The notes beneath the pieces were generated by a model that was not told the DNA's origin, ran no database searches, and saw nothing but the letters and a program-made list of their open reading frames with translations. The translations under genes and the position numbers were made by a program. Source: Halichondria panicea (taxonomy: Eukaryota > Porifera > Demospongiae > Suberitida > Halichondriidae). Taken from it: a DNA stretch of 22,500 bases. The DNA lies in the NCBI RefSeq assembly GCF_963675165.1, contig NC_087387.1, forward strand, positions 6,155,558 to 6,178,057, given 5' to 3'. Positions 1-8,747 of the stretch are shown here, one piece after another (position 1 is the stretch's first letter; each line of letters opens with the position of its first letter).

Positions 1-144
1 GCTGTGAGTCTGTGTAGTGTGTGTCATGTGATCACTAAGCATCATCATCGCCTCTAGTCCTCACATTCAGTCATGTGTTTTCTCGTACTGAGCTTATTTT
101 TCAAAGCTAATGACTGTACTTTGACCCTCCTCCCCCGTCCACAG

Positions 145-426
145 CTTCCGTTCCAGTTGGTCCTGCGTATATGGGATGCCCTATTCTTCCAGGGAGAGAG
201 TGTCCTTGCTGCCATGTCCCTAGTGGTGCTCAAGATGAACACTAGTGAGTGGGACCATCAGTCATGGCTTAAATACCAGCTAGAGTTAATCCTATATCAA
301 TGTACAGTACGTTCACACACATTCTACCCTCCCTACTACACACACATTATAGGCTGGAATATTTTAGTCACTAACTCGTAGAAAACTGATATTATATACA
401 ATGTGCATACTGTATAATCAGACCAC

Positions 427-494
<68 letters not shown>

Positions 495-782
495 ACAGGG
501 CAGTTTCTTCGCGAGCGAGAGGATGGTATTCGTATCTCTCTCCAGGAGCTATCTCGTCAGTCCTTCAACGAAGATGAGGTTATCGCTGAGCTACAGAGTG
601 TGACTGCCGACCTCAGCAAGTCTCGACAAGCCATCCCACAAGTGGTGGGGCTGGTTGAACTGTCAGAGCTCAACAGACAAGCGTTGGAGAGAGCTGCTTT
701 GAACTCTGCCTCTAGTGGAACTCATGATAGCTTAGTGGTGACTGGAGCTAGTCCTGATTCTAGTGCAGAGTCGTGGGTGTGA
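145..782 (+). CDS. USP6NL/TBC1D-like Rab GTPase-activating protein, C-terminal exons (5' part outside window)
   Basis: Two exons are visible, 145-244 and 499-782, with stop TGA at 780-782. The first follows a pyrimidine-rich acceptor (AG at 143-144) and ends at a GTGAGT donor at 245 in phase 1. The second starts after GACAG at 498 and restores the frame. The first exon reads LPFQLVLRIWDALFFQGE, which matches the end of TBC domains of the USP6NL/TBC1D3/TBC1D10 group (PFxLxLRxWDxxxLxGE). The next residues (QFLRER, then SFNEDEVIAELQ) match the stretch after the TBC domain in that group. Family role: stimulation of GTP hydrolysis by Rab proteins in membrane traffic. The catalytic Arg and Gln fingers would be in upstream exons not seen here. 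The C-terminal tail is short (about 60 residues after the conserved part) and serine-rich. The gene converges on the Kelch-kinase gene. The TBC assignment is firm; the exact orthologue is not. Confidence 0.85.
429..491. repeat. (CA)n microsatellite abutting a splice acceptor
   Basis: About 31 uninterrupted CA units fill the end of the last TBC intron. Only the bases CTTGACAG separate them from the next exon, so the usual polypyrimidine tract is largely replaced by CA repeat. Confidence 0.95.
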
Positions 783-963
783 GCCCACCCCCTCAATCTT
801 GTCTGTTTCTATGGTTACACTGATTGTTTGTATGTCACCACACCAACTGTATACAAGTGTGCTTCACTGTTACTGTATGTTGTCTTGTGTATATAATGTA
901 TATCAGAAACAATATTCAATCAACTGACACATAATTGTACGATAATGATGCTTAAAATTATAT

Positions 964-969
964 AATAAA
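964..969 (+). promoter_or_regulatory. AATAAA polyadenylation signal of the TBC gene
   Basis: A canonical AATAAA lies 182 bases after the TBC stop codon. Cleavage 10-30 bases further on would put the transcript end near 980-1000, against or into the last codons of the convergent Kelch-kinase gene (stop at 990-992). Confidence 0.6.
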
Positions 970-989
970 CATGGAATTCCAATTAACTA

Positions 990-3497
990 CTAGTGTGTAA
1001 TGGATGGGATTGATGTGTACACAGATCTGATAGTGATACAACCAAGTACACACAGTTTACCAGATAGTTCAATGCAATAACAATAGTACATTTCCTCGGG
1101 AAGGTCACCACATTGTGTCCACTGGTCTTTAGTGGGATCGTACAGATGGATGCTTGAGGTATCGTTACCTCCATATGCTTCATTACTACCCCCCACAGTC
1201 AGGAGGGTGTTGCCGATGGCGATGGGAGACGACTGATAGAATAGCACACTTGCTACAGATTCCCACACACCAGAACTGGCTCGTGATATGAGGGAGGGTA
1301 CATGAGCTCGAAACACTTCTTTAGTGTTTTGACCTACAAGATACAGTGTGTCTCCAATTAGGCAAGTGCTGTAGTCACCAGTGCTGGGAAGTGGTTCGGC
1401 TGTGATCCATTTATTACTTGTGTTCAGAATGTTCACGTCAGCTATCATAGTGTCGTTTGAGTCAACTCCATCTATAACGATCAGATGGTTCTGATATTCA
1501 ACAACTGCTGGATCAGTTAATGCTTTTGGCATGCGGGGAAGTGACTGGACCCATTGTCGAGAGCTCTCATCGAATGTTAGGATGGTATTCGTGTTATTAG
1601 TAGACTTGTCCAGACCTCCGACCACTAGCAGTCGACCTCTCAGTGTTGCTAAGGTGAATTCCCTCACTGGAGGAGGTGGCAGATCATCCCAGCTATCCTG
1701 ATCTGGTGTGTACACTAGCACAGTCTTAGTCCCGTTATTCTCGCCCTTCATGTACACCTTCCCGTTGATAGTCACAGGTTGACCGTACACATCGATCTTC
1801 CTTGGTATGTCCTTGCATGTTGTCCAGTTGAAGGTGATGGCAGTAGGAACAGTTGGTTGTGGTGTGGTCCACTTGTGTGGTAGCAATGCGTTTCCAGTGC
1901 TCGAATCAACAATCTTGATTGGTTGTGTGGTTTTGTTTGTGGTTGCCTGTAAAAATAAATTCATTGAACATTATGTGAGTGGTGGTATTGCACAAACAAT
2001 TAAGATTTACGCATAAATTAATTAAGGGCATTTTAGTAGTTGTTGCCATCCCAACCCATTGCCCCACCCACTGACACCACCACCCTTCTTGTGGGCATAC
2101 ATTTGCTCATCATTATTCCTATTCTAGGCAATGGCAACCAAAAGTACACTCAAGACAATACATATTGAGGCACAACTCCGTGTATGCATAAGGGACTCCC
2201 CCCTCACACAGTCACCTTTCTCTGTCCTGAGCCCTGAGGTGTGTCCTCCTGAGGCTGTATCTGTGTAGACCTCACTGAACTGGAGAGACGATCAATTTCT
2301 CTGCGTTGTACTTCCAACTGCTCTTGTTGGAGAGTCGTCAGTTCTTCCAGTCCACGAACTTGCTCTCGTTTCTCAGCTTGAAGACGATCGATAGATGCTT
2401 GTAATTGAGTGTTTTGAGCTTGCTTCTCAGCAGCAACTTGCTGTATCTCTTCATCCTTCACAGACACCTGTTTAATCAGTTCCAGCTTGGTTTGGGTGCA
2501 GTTCTGAGGGAGTGTTGTTCCAACCTCCTCCAATCCTCTCAACACCACCGCAGCAGATGGTCGATCTTCTTGGTCATACTCCAGGCAAGCGAGGGTCAAC
2601 TGGACTAGGGTGTGGGTCTCACCAAGAGCTGCTTTCATTGGAATGATGTAATGTTCACGACGTTCGATTTCTGATCGGCCAACAATCCTTCGAGTAGCAG
2701 GATCTCGATATGTTGCAGGTTTGAGATCTTTGGGGAAGGTTTGCGTCAGTGTGAAGAGAGATACCACACCGAAGGAGAATATGTCTATGGCAGTGTTGTA
2801 TCGTGTGACCCCTTCCTCTTGAGCTGCCTCTGGTGGCATGTACACACCAGTGCCTGGCATTTGAGTCATCGAGGCAGCTAGCCGGCCAGGCTGAATGTTC
2901 ACAATCCTAGAAACACCCAAGTCTGCTATCTTGGCATTGAGACCGTTATCGACTAGAATGTTCTTGGCAGACAGATCACGATGGGCAATGGGTGGAGTGC
3001 GGCTGTGCAGATAGACCACTCCTCGGCCAGTCCCCGTCAGAAGGTGCACTTTGAGGTCAATAGGAATGTTGGGGCTGGTTTCCAGAAGGTTGTCGAGGCT
3101 GGTTTGTAGCTTCTCCATCAGTAGGACGGGGAGTTGGGCTCCAGGGAGATAGCACACCCCCAGGAACTGTACTATGTGAGGGTGACGGAGCTGGCTCATC
3201 AGCTTACACTCCTCCACGAAATCATTCACCCATTTCTCAACCTGTGGGGGAAATCAGCCAGTAAATATAATCTATGCTGACTAGAAAAATAAGCAGTGGA
3301 GCTAGAAATAGATCTACCTGCTGTGGAGAGCCCAGGTTGACAAGCTGTTGGTGCAGTTTCTTGGCAGCTACCGTTGCTCCAGGTATCTCTACCTCCTCCA
3401 CACTGCCATAAGCACCTGCTCCTAGTACGCGGCCAGTCAACTCAACAGTAGCGACTATGAATTGCTCCAACTCGGGAGCTGTGATTCTGTTAGCCAT
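990..3497 (-). CDS. Protein kinase - coiled coil - Kelch repeat fusion protein (3 exons, 720 aa)
   Basis: Minus-strand exons are 3497-3318, 3241-2216 and 1946-990, all joined in phase 0 by GT-AG introns of 76 and 269 bp. The ATG at 3497 has a good context (ACAAGATGG). The kinase domain spans about residues 18-315: glycine loop GAGAYGS (26-32), Lys at 46/47, helix-C Glu near 70, catalytic HRDLSAKN (147-154), DLG in place of DFG (167-169) and PPE in place of APE (196-198). HRDLSAKN suggests the TKL/TK side of the kinome; substrate specificity cannot be read. Residues about 320-400 are Gln/Glu-rich heptads (coiled coil). Residues 403-720 hold about six Kelch blades, two with clear VGG motifs (VVGGLD, TVGGSN) followed by Trp. 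There is no signal peptide or membrane segment, so it is probably cytoplasmic. Catalytic residues look intact, so an active enzyme is inferred. Confidence 0.87.
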
Positions 3498-3756
3498 CTT
3501 GTAGGTGAGGGGGAGTACCTTGTTGCATTTGGGCGAGTCTCTTGTAACTGACTACGCATGCGCAAGGACTGAACACCCACACCCACACACCTCACAGAGC
3601 TCACAGGGAGTGATGGTTGTGAGGGAGGGTGCTCTCAGATCTAGAGCAGTGTAAGGTAGTGCCTGGTAGTGTGTGCACTGAACTCTGACTGAGGAGATGG
3701 AGCCTATGATCTGGCAAGAGTATGAGATGGTGAGACTCTAGACACAGTCTAGCATG
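3498..3756. promoter_or_regulatory. 5' flank of the kinase gene, possibly bidirectional
   Basis: No ORF of note. The stretch is rich in short ACCC/CACC runs and contains a palindromic TGCGCATGCGCA-like core (CGCATGCG near 3555). On the plus strand, 3697-3729 could be a very short first exon (MEPMIWQEYEM) followed by a good donor GTGAGA at 3730. Anything downstream of it would have been cut by the element at 3757. No TATA box is evident. Promoter activity is an inference from position only. Confidence 0.3.
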
Positions 3757-4404
3757 CAGGGCCGTAAGAAGATTTTTTAGGTGGGGGGCAGAAAAAAGGA
3801 ATGGACCCTCTCCTTGCGATGCAGGGGGTGGATCCGGGAGGAGGAAATTCCCCCTCTCGTCCCGCCGGAGGCGAAATATTTACATTTTGTATGTTCTCAG
3901 AGATAAACATGAGAAAGATACATACATAAATGAAATAATTTGCATGTGAGAGCTATAGCAAATAGTTTATTCGATGTGTGTTAGTGGAAGCAAAGTCACG
4001 AGCAACTGCTTGAAAGTCAAGCGCATCAGTGTGTATATAAAGTAAGAATTAATAGACGCTGCAGGGGATTCATCGAGCTTCGTAAGAAGGTCTTAGTTCG
4101 CCTATACCTTCTTCATCATGGGCAAGGCTGAGGTGAGGTACTGAATATTGTGCCATAGTGAGTTCTAGCTATATAAATGTCAGCTGCATGTGGATCAACT
4201 TACTTTAGTTACTGTACAGTGTTGTTACAACAAACCACATGCATTAAACTAATGTGGTTAGATTAAATGCATCAGGACTGTGATCTGCTGGACTCTGCAG
4301 AGGAGCCCCACCCCATTTCACTGTCTGAAAACCATGGGGGCAGAGCCCCCCTGGTTTTCAGAGTGGGAACTGGCCCCCCAGCCCCCCTGGTTCTTATGGC
4401 CCTG
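3757..4404. mobile_element. Short non-autonomous DNA transposon with terminal inverted repeats
   Basis: The left end CAGGGCCGTAAGAA and the right end TTCTTATGGCCCTG are inverted repeats with one mismatch in 14. The sequence GCATG sits directly outside both ends (3752-3756 and 4405-4409) as a 5-bp target duplication. Total length is 648 bp. Inside the right end is a second hairpin built on AAAACCATGGGGGCAGAG and its complement (about 4329-4365). No transposase is encoded. One short exon-like stretch (4118-4132, ATG GGC AAG GCT GAG, then donor GTGAGG) follows a pyrimidine-rich tract. It may be a captured host first exon or chance. Confidence 0.75.
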
Positions 4405-4502
4405 GCATGTGAGTTAGCTTGAGGCTTTTATTTTTAGTTCCAAAGTGAAAAACACTAATTTTATGGTTCATTTCATATCGGTGGCACCCGGCCTTCTTGA
4501 GT

Positions 4503-4528
4503 TGCCAGGTCAATAGTACCAGTGTCTA
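4503..4528. repeat. Target site duplication, left copy (26 bp)
   Basis: The 26 bases starting TGCCAGGTCAATAGT are repeated at 7888-7913 with one mismatch (A/G) on the far side of the Penelope-like element. This fixes both ends of the insertion. Confidence 0.85.
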
Positions 4529-4530
4529 TA

Positions 4531-4776
4531 AGTACTTTCGGTAAAATAGCTGTGAGCTGGCTAAGGCTATAATTATAGAGTCACTTTCAATTTGTTTTAT
4601 TGTCTAAGCTTTTCATCGCTAAATGCGAATCTTCAGGACAAAAATAATAAAAACAATTGTGACTTTATAGACAAATGAACACCTGACATGTGATACCCAG
4701 ACATCAAACCAGACATCAAACCAGACAACCAAACAGGTTATACTAGTATTTTACTATAGGGCTACCTAGTCAACGT
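4531..4776 (-). repeat. PLE terminal repeat, 3' copy
   Basis: 246 bp, near-identical to 7593-7840. It starts AGTACTTTCGGTAAAATAGC and ends CCTAGTCAACGT. The copies differ mainly by small indels around 4571-4593. It contains a hammerhead-like motif and a tandem ACATCAAACCAG run near 4701-4728. Confidence 0.93.
4595..4643 (-). ncRNA. Hammerhead-ribozyme-like motif in the 3' terminal repeat
   Basis: Read on the minus strand: stem I UUUUGUC; core CUGAAGA (consensus CUGANGA); stem II UUCGC-AUUUA-GCGAU; core GAAA; a minimal stem III AGCUUA; then GACAAUAAAA, which pairs with stem I (UUGUC/GACAA). The predicted cleavage is after the UUA, between the complements of 4605 and 4604, and satisfies the UH rule. 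A one- or two-pair helix III is the form described for Penelope-like elements, thought to work as dimers. One weakness: the first stem II pair is U·U rather than G-C. Confidence 0.62.
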
Positions 4777-4790
4777 TGACTAGGTAGCCC
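4759..4790. repeat. 32-bp perfect palindrome at the body/terminal-repeat junction
   Basis: The halves GGGCTACCTAGTCAAC and GTTGACTAGGTAGCCC are exact reverse complements with no spacer. On the element's own strand, the body ends in an inverted copy of the first 16 bases of the terminal repeat. The 5' repeat lacks this palindrome and instead abuts a different inverted fragment. Confidence 0.92.
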
Positions 4791-4984
4791 TAAAATTTCG
4801 ACAGACAAGTTTGGAAATAGAGGACACACATATAGACATTAAAGTTATCCCCTAAGTTCGACTCAAATATATTCTTCAAGTTTACACCATCAAAAAGTGG
4901 ATTTCTGTATGTCTTAAAAAAGACCGTGGGGTTTGCTGCCTTTTCCTTTTTTCTTTTATGTTTAATGAGTTGACTTCTTGAGTC

Positions 4985-6505
4985 TTAGCTGACTTCCTCA
5001 AAAATCGTCTTCAAAAACCAGATAGGATATCCTCTATTTCTAAGTCGGTTATAGAACAGATTTCTAATCCTTAGAAAATCACATCTTCTTGTGGATAAAC
5101 GAACGTATCTTAACAGTTCGCCTCTAATGAAGCTCCTTTTAGCATGAGAAGGATGATAGGAGTTAAACGGGATATAGAGATAACGGTTGAGTGGTTTTTG
5201 ATAGGGTAACATTATTAGGTAGTCACCGTATGGGTCTATGCAAATCTCCAACTCCAAAGTAACAACCCAATCTTGCGAAATAATTGTTTTAAGTTTAATT
5301 GATTCTGCTAGATAGTTCAAATTATTAATGAAGACCATTAAGTCGATGTAGCTGCCTCCCCAGATAAAAAAAATGTCATCATGAATCTCCTGTAAAACAG
5401 TAGTCCATTTGTATGTAACACAGTCTCTTCTAATCTAGCCATATAGATAACAGCAGCAGACACAGCCATCGGTGTTCCCATAGCCAGACCCCATATTTGA
5501 TGAAATAAAACTCCATGCATTAGCTTCAAAATAATTGTTAGTGAGAACCAGTCTTGAGAGTTTGATAATGAGAGCAGTCAGTGGTATCTCATGGGGCTCT
5601 ACAGAATAAGTCTATAGCAACAAGGCAACTTTCAAAGGAATGTTAGTATACAACGATGTGACATCAGCAGTGACCAGAAAAATTTCCTTATTAAACTTAC
5701 AGCCTGCGAGCTCGTTAATTAGCTGTATTGAGTCTTTTAAATAGCGGTATTGATGGTAACATTGGACTTAAACACAAACCTCGAAGCTGGGGTAGTGATG
5801 TACGTAGTGGATGCTACAATAGGTCGACCCACCATCGGATCTTTATGCACTTTATAGGTAGTATCAACTTAGCTGGTGAGACATTACTGGCCTGACTTAA
5901 TAAGAACTTGGCCATTCTATCTCCTAGAGGTCTACCATACCTCTGAATAATAACACTCAACTTATTACAAATAGTAGCATAAGGGACTTCTTCTACCGCA
6001 TCGTAAAATTTCTTATCGCTGAGCAGGCGACTCAGCTCCTCTTCATACCAACGACTGGTAACAATCATTGGGCCTAGATTTTTATCAGATGGTAAGATAA
6101 ATATGTTTTTATTAGCAAATAGTTTTCTCAGAGTAGCAAACTCGTGGGTAGATAAATTAGGCTTGTGTTTAATCTGTTGTGGTGAAATAGCACATAGTTC
6201 ATGTCGTATGGCAAGTAGAGGTATTTCGATATAATTATGGTGGACAAATCGGTGGAGTCCAATCTGATCTTACAAGGTGATAGGTATATGCATAGTGTTC
6301 AAACTGACCACTGACCCATATCACGAAAAAAATGTTTGATCCTAATTGATCTAGAAAACTCTTCTAATTGCTTTTTACGTGAATGCACAGAAATAGGTAA
6401 CGGTGAAGGCCTGAAATTTAAACCTAATGATAGTAAGTAACTTTCTGAAAGGCTTAAATTATAATTAGTAAAGTTATGTACTCTAGGACAGAAAAATTTA
6501 AACAA
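4985..6505 (-). pseudogene. Penelope-like reverse transcriptase, frameshifted
   Basis: The conserved parts lie in order but in different frames. These are an N-terminal NYNLSLSESYLLSLGLNF block (about 6470), PSDKNLGP (near 6085), YKVHKDPMVGRPIVAS (near 5845-5800, RT motifs 1-2), ADVTSLYTNIP (near 5660, catalytic Asp of motif A), IWGLAMGTPMA (near 5490, motif B) and DDIFFIWGG (near 5370, motif C with the DD pair). A C-terminal HPSHAKRSF...RGYP block (about 5180-5020) follows. Frame changes occur near 6290-6190, 5850, 5740, 5610, 5535 and 5380. These blocks are typical of Penelope-like RTs of invertebrates. A TAG-class stop at 4985 ends the last segment; an in-frame continuation to about 4797 looks weakly RT-tail-like. 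No endonuclease domain follows. Confidence 0.82.
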
Positions 6506-6582
6506 AATGGTGATACAGTAAGACAGAGATTTTTATTAAATAAACGAATGTAACCCACGTACCACCCTTTTATTAGAAGGAG

Positions 6583-7556
6583 TTACTGCTTTCCTCTTCC
6601 TCTTCCTCTTCCTCTTCTTGCTTTGAAGGGGATGGATTTGAAGGGGGTGGGTCTTGCGTTTTTTGTCTCATCAAACTTTACTTTATTCACTTTCTTTAGT
6701 ATACCTTTACTAGGTGAGCGACTGTTTCTTCTCGAATTAGCACTCGAATTGCTAGATCTCAAACTTCTAGATGAACTTCTAGACAATCTAAAAGATCTCG
6801 AGGATCTATCCGGAGAGATGGTAGGCTTCACATTGATCTCTTCAGCTTTGCTTTAGACCTAGATCTATCTTTATTGATGAGGCCTAACTGTTTGAGTCTC
6901 TGATCAATTACATCCTCCACTCTCATTTCGGGGGCAGTATCCATAGCTGACTGTTTAGGTTTCTTCTTATCAGCTTCGTTTGTAGCTTTCAAAAACACGT
7001 TTTCTCTTGTCAGAGTAAGTTGGCTATGATAAAAGCTTAAGTTCATCCTATATCGTGCTTCAATTATGGAGCGGGAGAACTCATCTCCTTCTGACAATGC
7101 GTTAATCTGAGCAGTTTTAGTCACTTCAAAGACTGAGAGAATGTTCTTCTCTATGTCGAGTTTCTTTGATTGTGTTTCCACTATTTTCCTGGTAGTCTCT
7201 CTTGTTCGATGTTGGAGTGAGGAAGCTTGAGCATTCTGTAGAATTGCGTCCAAAGTTCCTTGGCCATCTTCAAACAGAGCTTTTTTCTTAGGTAGCAAAA
7301 GATCCTTAGGGACAGTTCCTTTCGATCTATGCTCCTCCAACAGTTTTGATTTATGGTGCAGTTTGTCAAGATGCGATTCTTGATACACAATATTACTGCA
7401 GGCAGATATCACTTGTTTCCTCATCTCCAGACCAACATGAGCAAAATTAGGGTGAGATTCCGTTTCAGTACGTTGTCTCTTGACCCTAGTTGCTTCACCA
7501 GATGGTTGTAGTTTCAGGAACATTAAAGAGTCCAGGAATGAATGGGCTATTGCCAT
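6583..7556 (-). CDS. ORF1 of the Penelope-like element (coiled-coil, basic C-terminus; split by a frame change)
   Basis: The first part, 7556-6828, is an open 242-residue frame (it stays open upstream to about 7620 without a start). It is rich in Lys/Glu/Gln with helical, coiled-coil-like composition and ends in a basic stretch. At 6831 a second frame takes over (to 6583): Arg/Ser-rich (about residues 5-40), then basic, ending in RRGRGRGRGKQ, an RGG-like RNA-binding tail. The two were probably one protein of about 320 residues. The junction (ATGTGA) could be a mutation or a programmed shift. I recognise no enzymatic motif; a nucleic-acid-binding Gag-like role is inferred from composition and position upstream of the RT. 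The tail is encoded by the (TTCCTC)n run at 6591-6618. Confidence 0.6.
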
Positions 7557-7592
7557 AAGCCATTGTAGCGCGTCTTCAGCAAAATATAACTC

Positions 7593-7840
7593 AGTACTTT
7601 CGGTAAAATAGCTGTGAGCTGGCTAAGGCTATATAGAGTCACTTTCAAATAATTATTGTTTTATTGTCTAAGCTTTTCATCGCTAAATGCGAATCTTCAG
7701 GACAAAAATAATAAAAACAATTGTGACTTTATAGACAAATGAACACCTGACATGTGATACCCAGACATCAAACCAGACATCAAACCAGACAACCAAACAG
7801 GTTATACTAGTATTTTACTATAGGGCTACCTAGTCAACGT
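7593..7840 (-). repeat. PLE terminal repeat, 5' copy
   Basis: 248 bp, matching 4531-4776. Its ORF-proximal end, read on the minus strand, runs into ORF1, whose open frame continues back into the repeat. Confidence 0.93.
7659..7707 (-). ncRNA. Hammerhead-ribozyme-like motif in the 5' terminal repeat
   Basis: Identical in every core and stem position to the motif at 4595-4643, including the U·U closing mismatch in stem II. Predicted cleavage lies between the complements of 7669 and 7668. Two such sites 3,064 bp apart would release one repeat-body unit from a full transcript. Confidence 0.62.
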
Positions 7841-7887
7841 GACTCTATAATTATAGACTTAGCCAGCTCACAGCTATTTACCGAAAG
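7841..7887 (+). repeat. Inverted 47-bp fragment of the terminal repeat
   Basis: GACTCTATAATTATAGACTT through ACCGAAAG is the reverse complement of the repeat end at about 4534-4582, with small differences (one A missing in TATTTTACC). It gives the whole insertion terminal inverted repeats besides its direct repeats. Confidence 0.85.
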
Positions 7888-7913
7888 TGCCAGGTCAATA
7901 GTGCCAGTGTCTA
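7888..7913. repeat. Target site duplication, right copy (26 bp)
   Basis: Partner of 4503-4528, one mismatch in 26. Confidence 0.85.
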
Positions 7914-8569
7914 AGGCCTTCCATGGTGTGGGTGGTACATAGCAAAAACACTTATGTTATATATGAGATGCATCATCGTATTTTAGTGTTAAAATAACAG
8001 AAATTTCTACATGAAATTTCAAAAGATGCGTTTCATTTGACATGTTTTATGTATATATAATTATAGTAAATGAGCCTCTGATGCACATTGGCTATGGAGT
8101 GATGAGTGGTCTGGATTCCTCAGCACACACATTATACCAGGCTATGTGTGTAATTCTAATTACAACTTCGTATACATTTGCAACTTGTTAGATCTTCACT
8201 ATTAACTGACATCTCACCACATAAAATATATAGCTCGGTCTTCCTCAGACTACAATGGAAAAACCTTATTATAGTGTTGTCAATAGAACTACAGATATGC
8301 TACAGTAAGAATACTCAATCAAAAGTAAAGTGAGCTTAATCGATGACATTATCAGTTTTGCACGGACTGAAAAAATGATTATCAAAAACAGTTTAGCAGT
8401 TTGTGGATTTCCCAAAGATGCATGCATGAGCAAACTATAGCCTCCTTTGCAGGCCCTCCTTTTCTGATCTTTGTCACATTAAGAAGAGGAAAATTGAAGG
8501 AACAAAGAAAGAAAGAAGGAAGCGACAAAGAAAAAGGAGATCAACAGTATGTTTCCAATGCATGATCAG
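7914..8569. other. AT-rich intergenic stretch, no gene seen
   Basis: No ORF of convincing composition and no known motif. It holds a purine-rich run near 8482-8540 (GAAAGAAAGAAGG type). The sequence leads directly into the Kelch-derived fragment. Confidence 0.6.
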
Positions 8570-8735
8570 GGCTGGGAAGTGGTTCGGCTGTGATCCAGTT
8601 GTTACTGGTGGTGTCCAGCATAATCTATTCTGCTGCCGCTGATGGATTTGGCAATATTACTATGCTTTCAATAGCATTACTGGTGCATTTGATGGATTGG
8701 CTCCAGGTTATGGCTGTAGTGAATGGAAGTAAACA
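8570..8735 (-). pseudogene. Decayed fragment of the kinase-Kelch gene
   Basis: Bases 8570-8621 are a close copy of 1382-1435 (shared run GCTGGGAAGTGGTTCGGCTG); the minus strand encodes NNWITAEPLPS against NKWITAEPLPS in the intact gene. Upstream on the minus strand, 8735-8690 reads LPFTTAITWSQSIKCTS, resembling the start of the intact Kelch exon (VPTAITFNWTTCKD). The blades between are missing, so this is an internally deleted relic or a divergent paralogue's remains. It is cut at its 5' side by the repeat at 8748. Confidence 0.7.
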
Positions 8736-8747
8736 GTAAATGACATT

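Larger units (their letters stand above)
4529..7887 (-). mobile_element. Penelope-like retroelement with hammerhead-bearing terminal repeats
   Basis: About 3.36 kb lies between 26-bp target duplications. Read on the minus strand, the order is an inverted 47-bp fragment of the repeat end, terminal repeat (7840-7593), ORF1 (7556-6583), reverse transcriptase (6505-4985), a 32-bp perfect palindrome and terminal repeat (4776-4531). Direct terminal repeats with short inverted extensions, a PLE-type RT, variable-length target duplications and hammerhead motifs in the repeats are all traits described for Penelope-like elements. No GIY-YIG endonuclease is seen: only about 200 bp lie between the RT stop and the 3' repeat, and ORF1 shows no such motif. 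The RT is broken by several frameshifts, so this copy is not autonomous. Confidence 0.83.

Noticed and set aside
4529-7887. A DIRS or LTR retrotransposon
   Set aside because: Direct repeats exist, but the RT motifs are Penelope-like, no tyrosine recombinase or integrase is present, and the target duplication is 26 bp rather than 4-6 bp.
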